Assembly (NCBI RefSeq): GCF_000333035.1
Contig: NZ_BANU01000035.1
Location: 1-58,663, forward strand
Reading direction: 5' to 3'
From: Gordonia sihwensis NBRC 108236
GTDB lineage: Bacteria; Actinomycetota; Actinomycetes; Mycobacteriales; Mycobacteriaceae
Length of the DNA: 58,663 bases
Shown: one piece after another, positions 56,806 through 58,663 of the stretch
How positions within the stretch are numbered: the first letter of the stretch is position 1
How the letters are laid out: each line of letters starts with the position of its first letter
Position numbers and translations under genes: made by a program
The notes under the pieces: model-generated
What the model was told of the DNA's origin: nothing
Seen by the model: the letters and a program-made list of their open reading frames with translations, nothing else
Databases searched by the model: none

Positions 56806-58383
56806 CTACTTCTTGGGGAACTTCAGGTCGTTGAGGTCGATGCCCTCCAGACCGGGCGGCAGTTCGTCGAGGCCGGGAGGCATGTTGCTCAGATCCAGAC
56901 CGGGCGGCAGTCCCATGCCCGGCGGCATGCCGGGCATGCCCGGGAATCCGCCGCGCATCGCCTTGGGCGGCGTGGGTCCGCGACCCTTGCCCTTCCCCTT
57001 CTTGCCCTTCTTGCCCTTGCGCGCGTTCTTGCGGCCGCCGCCCATGCCCATCCGGCCCGACATCTGCGACATCATCTTGCGTGCGGCGAAGAACCGGTCG
57101 ACGAGCTGGTTCACGTCGGTCACCGTGACGCCGGAGCCGTTCGCTATGCGGATCCGTCGGGAGGCGTTGATGATCTTCGGGTTGTCGCGCTCGGCGGGCG
57201 TCATGCCCCGGATGATCGCCTGGATCTTGTCGAGCTGCTTGTCGTCGACCTGCGAGAGCGCGTCCTTCATGTCGCCTGCGCCGGGAAGCATGCCCAACAG
57301 GTTCCCGATCGGTCCCATCTTGCGGATCATCAGCATCTGCTGCAGGAAGTCCTCCAGCGTCAGCTCGCCCTGGCTGATCTTGGCAGCGGTCTTCTCCGCC
57401 TCGGCCTGGTCGAAGTGCTGCTCGGCCTGCTCGATGAGCGAGAGGACGTCGCCCATCCCCAGGATGCGGCTGGCCATGCGGTCCGGATGGAAGACGTCGA
57501 AGTCGTCGAGTTTCTCACCGGTCGAGGCGAACATGATCGGCCGTCCGGTGATCTCGCGGACCGAGAGCGCGGCGCCGCCCCGGGCGTCGCCGTCGAGCTT
57601 GGTGAGGACCACGCCGGTGAAGTCGACGCCGTCGGCGAAGGCCTGGGCGGTGGTGACCGCGTCCTGGCCGATCATGGCGTCGAGGACGAACAGCACCTCG
57701 TCCGGGTCGGTCGCGTCCCGGATGTCGGAGGCCTGCCGCATCAGTTCCGCGTCGATGCCCAGACGGCCCGCGGTGTCGATGATGACCACATCGTGCTGCT
57801 TGTCGCGGGCCTCCTGCACGCCGGCCCGTGCGACGGCGACCGGATCGGCCGAGCCGTCGACGCCGAGTTCGCCCTCGCCGCCGACCGAGGTGCCCGGATG
57901 CGGCGCGAAGACCGGGACTCCGGCCCGCTCACCGACGATCTGGAGCTGCTGCACGGCGCCGGGGCGCTGTAGGTCACAGGCCACGAGCAGCGGCGTGTGA
58001 CCCTGCTTGACCAGCCACGCCGACAGCTTGCCCGCGAGGGTCGTCTTACCGGCGCCCTGCAGACCGGCGAGCATGATGACCGTCGGCGGGTTCTTGGCGA
58101 GGCGGATGCGCCGCGTCTCGCCGCCCAGGATGCCGACCAGTTCCTCGTTGACGATCTTGACGATCTGCTGAGCCGGATTCAGGGCGCCGGAGACCTCGGC
58201 GCCCTTCGCACGTTCCTTGATGCGGCTGATGAAGGCGCGGACCACGGGCAGCGAGACGTCGGCCTCGAGCAGTGCGAGGCGGATCTCGCGCGCGGTCGCG
58301 TCGATGTCCGCGTCGGTCAGCCGTCCCTTGCCGCGCAGGTCCTTCAGAGCACCGGTCAACCGGTCAGAGAGGGATTCGAACAT
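56806..58383 (-). CDS. ffh: Signal recognition particle protein Ffh (SRP54)
   Basis: Co-translational targeting GTPase that binds 4.5S RNA and signal sequences. The product is 525 residues. N-domain (1-90); G-domain with P-loop GLQGAGKT (107-114), DTAGR, and TKLDGDARGGAALS; M-domain (about 310-440) ending with the RNA-binding RRIRIANGSG stretch. The C-terminal tail is a Met/Gly/Pro-rich segment (MGMGGGRKNARKGKKGKKGKGKGR...PPGMGLPPGLDLSNMPPGL), common in Actinobacteria. ATG at 58383 follows GGAGG. Corresponds to Rv2916c. Confidence 0.96.
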   Translation of the reverse strand: MFESLSDRLTGALKDLRGKGRLTDADIDATAREIRLALLEADVSLPVVRAFISRIKERAKGAEVSGALNPAQQIVKIVNEELVGILGGETRRIRLAKNPPTVIMLAGLQGAGKTTLAGKLSAWLVKQGHTPLLVACDLQRPGAVQQLQIVGERAGVPVFAPHPGTSVGGEGELGVDGSADPVAVARAGVQEARDKQHDVVIIDTAGRLGIDAELMRQASDIRDATDPDEVLFVLDAMIGQDAVTTAQAFADGVDFTGVVLTKLDGDARGGAALSVREITGRPIMFASTGEKLDDFDVFHPDRMASRILGMGDVLSLIEQAEQHFDQAEAEKTAAKISQGELTLEDFLQQMLMIRKMGPIGNLLGMLPGAGDMKDALSQVDDKQLDKIQAIIRGMTPAERDNPKIINASRRIRIANGSGVTVTDVNQLVDRFFAARKMMSQMSGRMGMGGGRKNARKGKKGKKGKGKGRGPTPPKAMRGGFPGMPGMPPGMGLPPGLDLSNMPPGLDELPPGLEGIDLNDLKFPKK

Positions 58384-58449
58384 TCCTCCATCCTTCCACG
58401 TCCGGGCGCGGCGATGTCGCGCGGATCGTGATCGGCTCCGGGCCGGGCC

Positions 58450-58663
58450 TCACCGCGTGGGCGCGCAGACCGCCAGGACCGCCGCCGCCACCGCGTGGCG
58501 CGCCGCCGGTCCGTCGTCCGGGAGGCTGAGGCAGAAGGTGTCGACGGCCGTCGCACCCAGGGTGGAGACCTTCGCCCAGGCGACGTCGGCACGCGCCTTC
58601 TCCAGCTCGGCGGCGACGCGCGCGAGAAGGCCTTCGTCGTCGGCCGCGCGCAGTTCCAGCAGC
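58450..58663 (-). CDS. glnD: Bifunctional uridylyltransferase GlnD, C-terminal ACT domain (5' part outside the window)
   Basis: Only the last 70 codons plus the stop are present, reading LLELRAADDEGLLARVAAELEKARADVAWAKVSTLGATAVDTFCLSLPD. This is the C-terminal ACT fold (glutamine sensor) that controls uridylylation of PII proteins. The TGA is at 58450-58452. It lies 66 bases upstream of ffh, as in M. tuberculosis (glnD, Rv2918c). Assignment relies on the short ACT sequence and position. Confidence 0.8.
   Translation of the reverse strand, partial: LLELRAADDEGLLARVAAELEKARADVAWAKVSTLGATAVDTFCLSLPDDGPAARHAVAAAVLAVCAPTR

Noticed and set aside
1..58663. tRNA, rRNA, CRISPR, insertion sequence, prophage or integrative element
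   Set aside because: No repeat arrays, transposase motifs, phage genes or tRNA-like cloverleafs were seen. The only recombinase is the housekeeping XerC.

Overview
This is a 58.7 kb stretch of a high-GC actinobacterial chromosome. Mycothione reductase, leaderless genes with TANNNT -10 hexamers, IdeR/DtxR-type iron boxes, a DevR/DevS (DosR/DosS) pair, Rip1, a PBP-lipoprotein and a PPE-like Ala/Pro-rich protein all point to the Mycobacteriales. Gordonia or a close relative is my guess; the window has no rRNA to settle it. Gene order follows, from memory, the Mycobacterium tuberculosis block from infB (Rv2839c) to glnD (Rv2918c), with local losses, insertions and one striking rearrangement. Most genes lie on the minus strand; plus-strand genes sit as short islands that usually converge on the next minus-strand gene with under 60 bases between stops.

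Layout. 1-2.6 kb: infB (partial), ylxR, nusA, rimP. 2.7-4.1 kb (+): two overlapping DUF4439-type genes and a VOC protein. 4.1-9.4 kb: proS, yaaA(+), a membrane protein, the siroheme/cobalamin methyltransferase cysG/cobA and an acyl-ACP desaturase. 9.4-17.2 kb: devR(+), facing a minus-strand polycistron mqo - chelatase I/D - cobO - cobB - devS, in which devS overlaps the cobB stop. 17.4-22.2 kb: alpha/beta hydrolase-mtr(+), then map-cobQ-hydrolase(-). 23.1-26.1 kb: an iron-boxed hemin/siderophore ABC transporter (hmuTUV-like). 26.1-34.0 kb: PBP-lipoprotein, GNAT, ispG, a secreted beta-propeller protein with a probable N-terminal frameshift, rip1, dxr. 34.1-40.1 kb: DUF2631, rlmN, lapA, then cdsA-frr-pyrH-tsf-rpsB. 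40.4-45.7 kb: M23 peptidase, xerC, two divergent MFS transporters around repeat-rich control DNA, and an iron-boxed siderophore-interacting protein. 45.8-54.7 kb: dprA, comM, yraN, DUF2469, rnhB, lepB, rplS, a PPE-like protein, trmD, rimM, khpA, rpsP. 55-58.7 kb: a GAP-like membrane protein, an amidohydrolase, ffh and the glnD 3' end.

How it fits together. The core is translation and RNA maturation (IF2, NusA, RimP, EF-Ts, S2, S16, L19, RRF, TrmD, RlmN, RimM, ProRS), protein export (Ffh, LepB), isoprenoid and phospholipid synthesis (IspG, Dxr, CdsA) and envelope proteolysis (Rip1). Cobalamin genes are spread over three loci: cysG, chelatase-cobO-cobB, and cobQ. Two separate loci carry likely iron-repressed uptake or utilisation genes.

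I found no tRNA, rRNA, CRISPR array, insertion sequence, prophage or integrase scar. I did not find a wholly new system. The best leads are the split devR/devS arrangement tied to the cobalamin operon, a candidate DevR box between desA and devR, the PPE-like gene inside the trmD-rplS ribosomal cluster, and several strong RNA hairpins in ribosomal-protein and infB leaders. No gap between annotated genes exceeds 300 bases.
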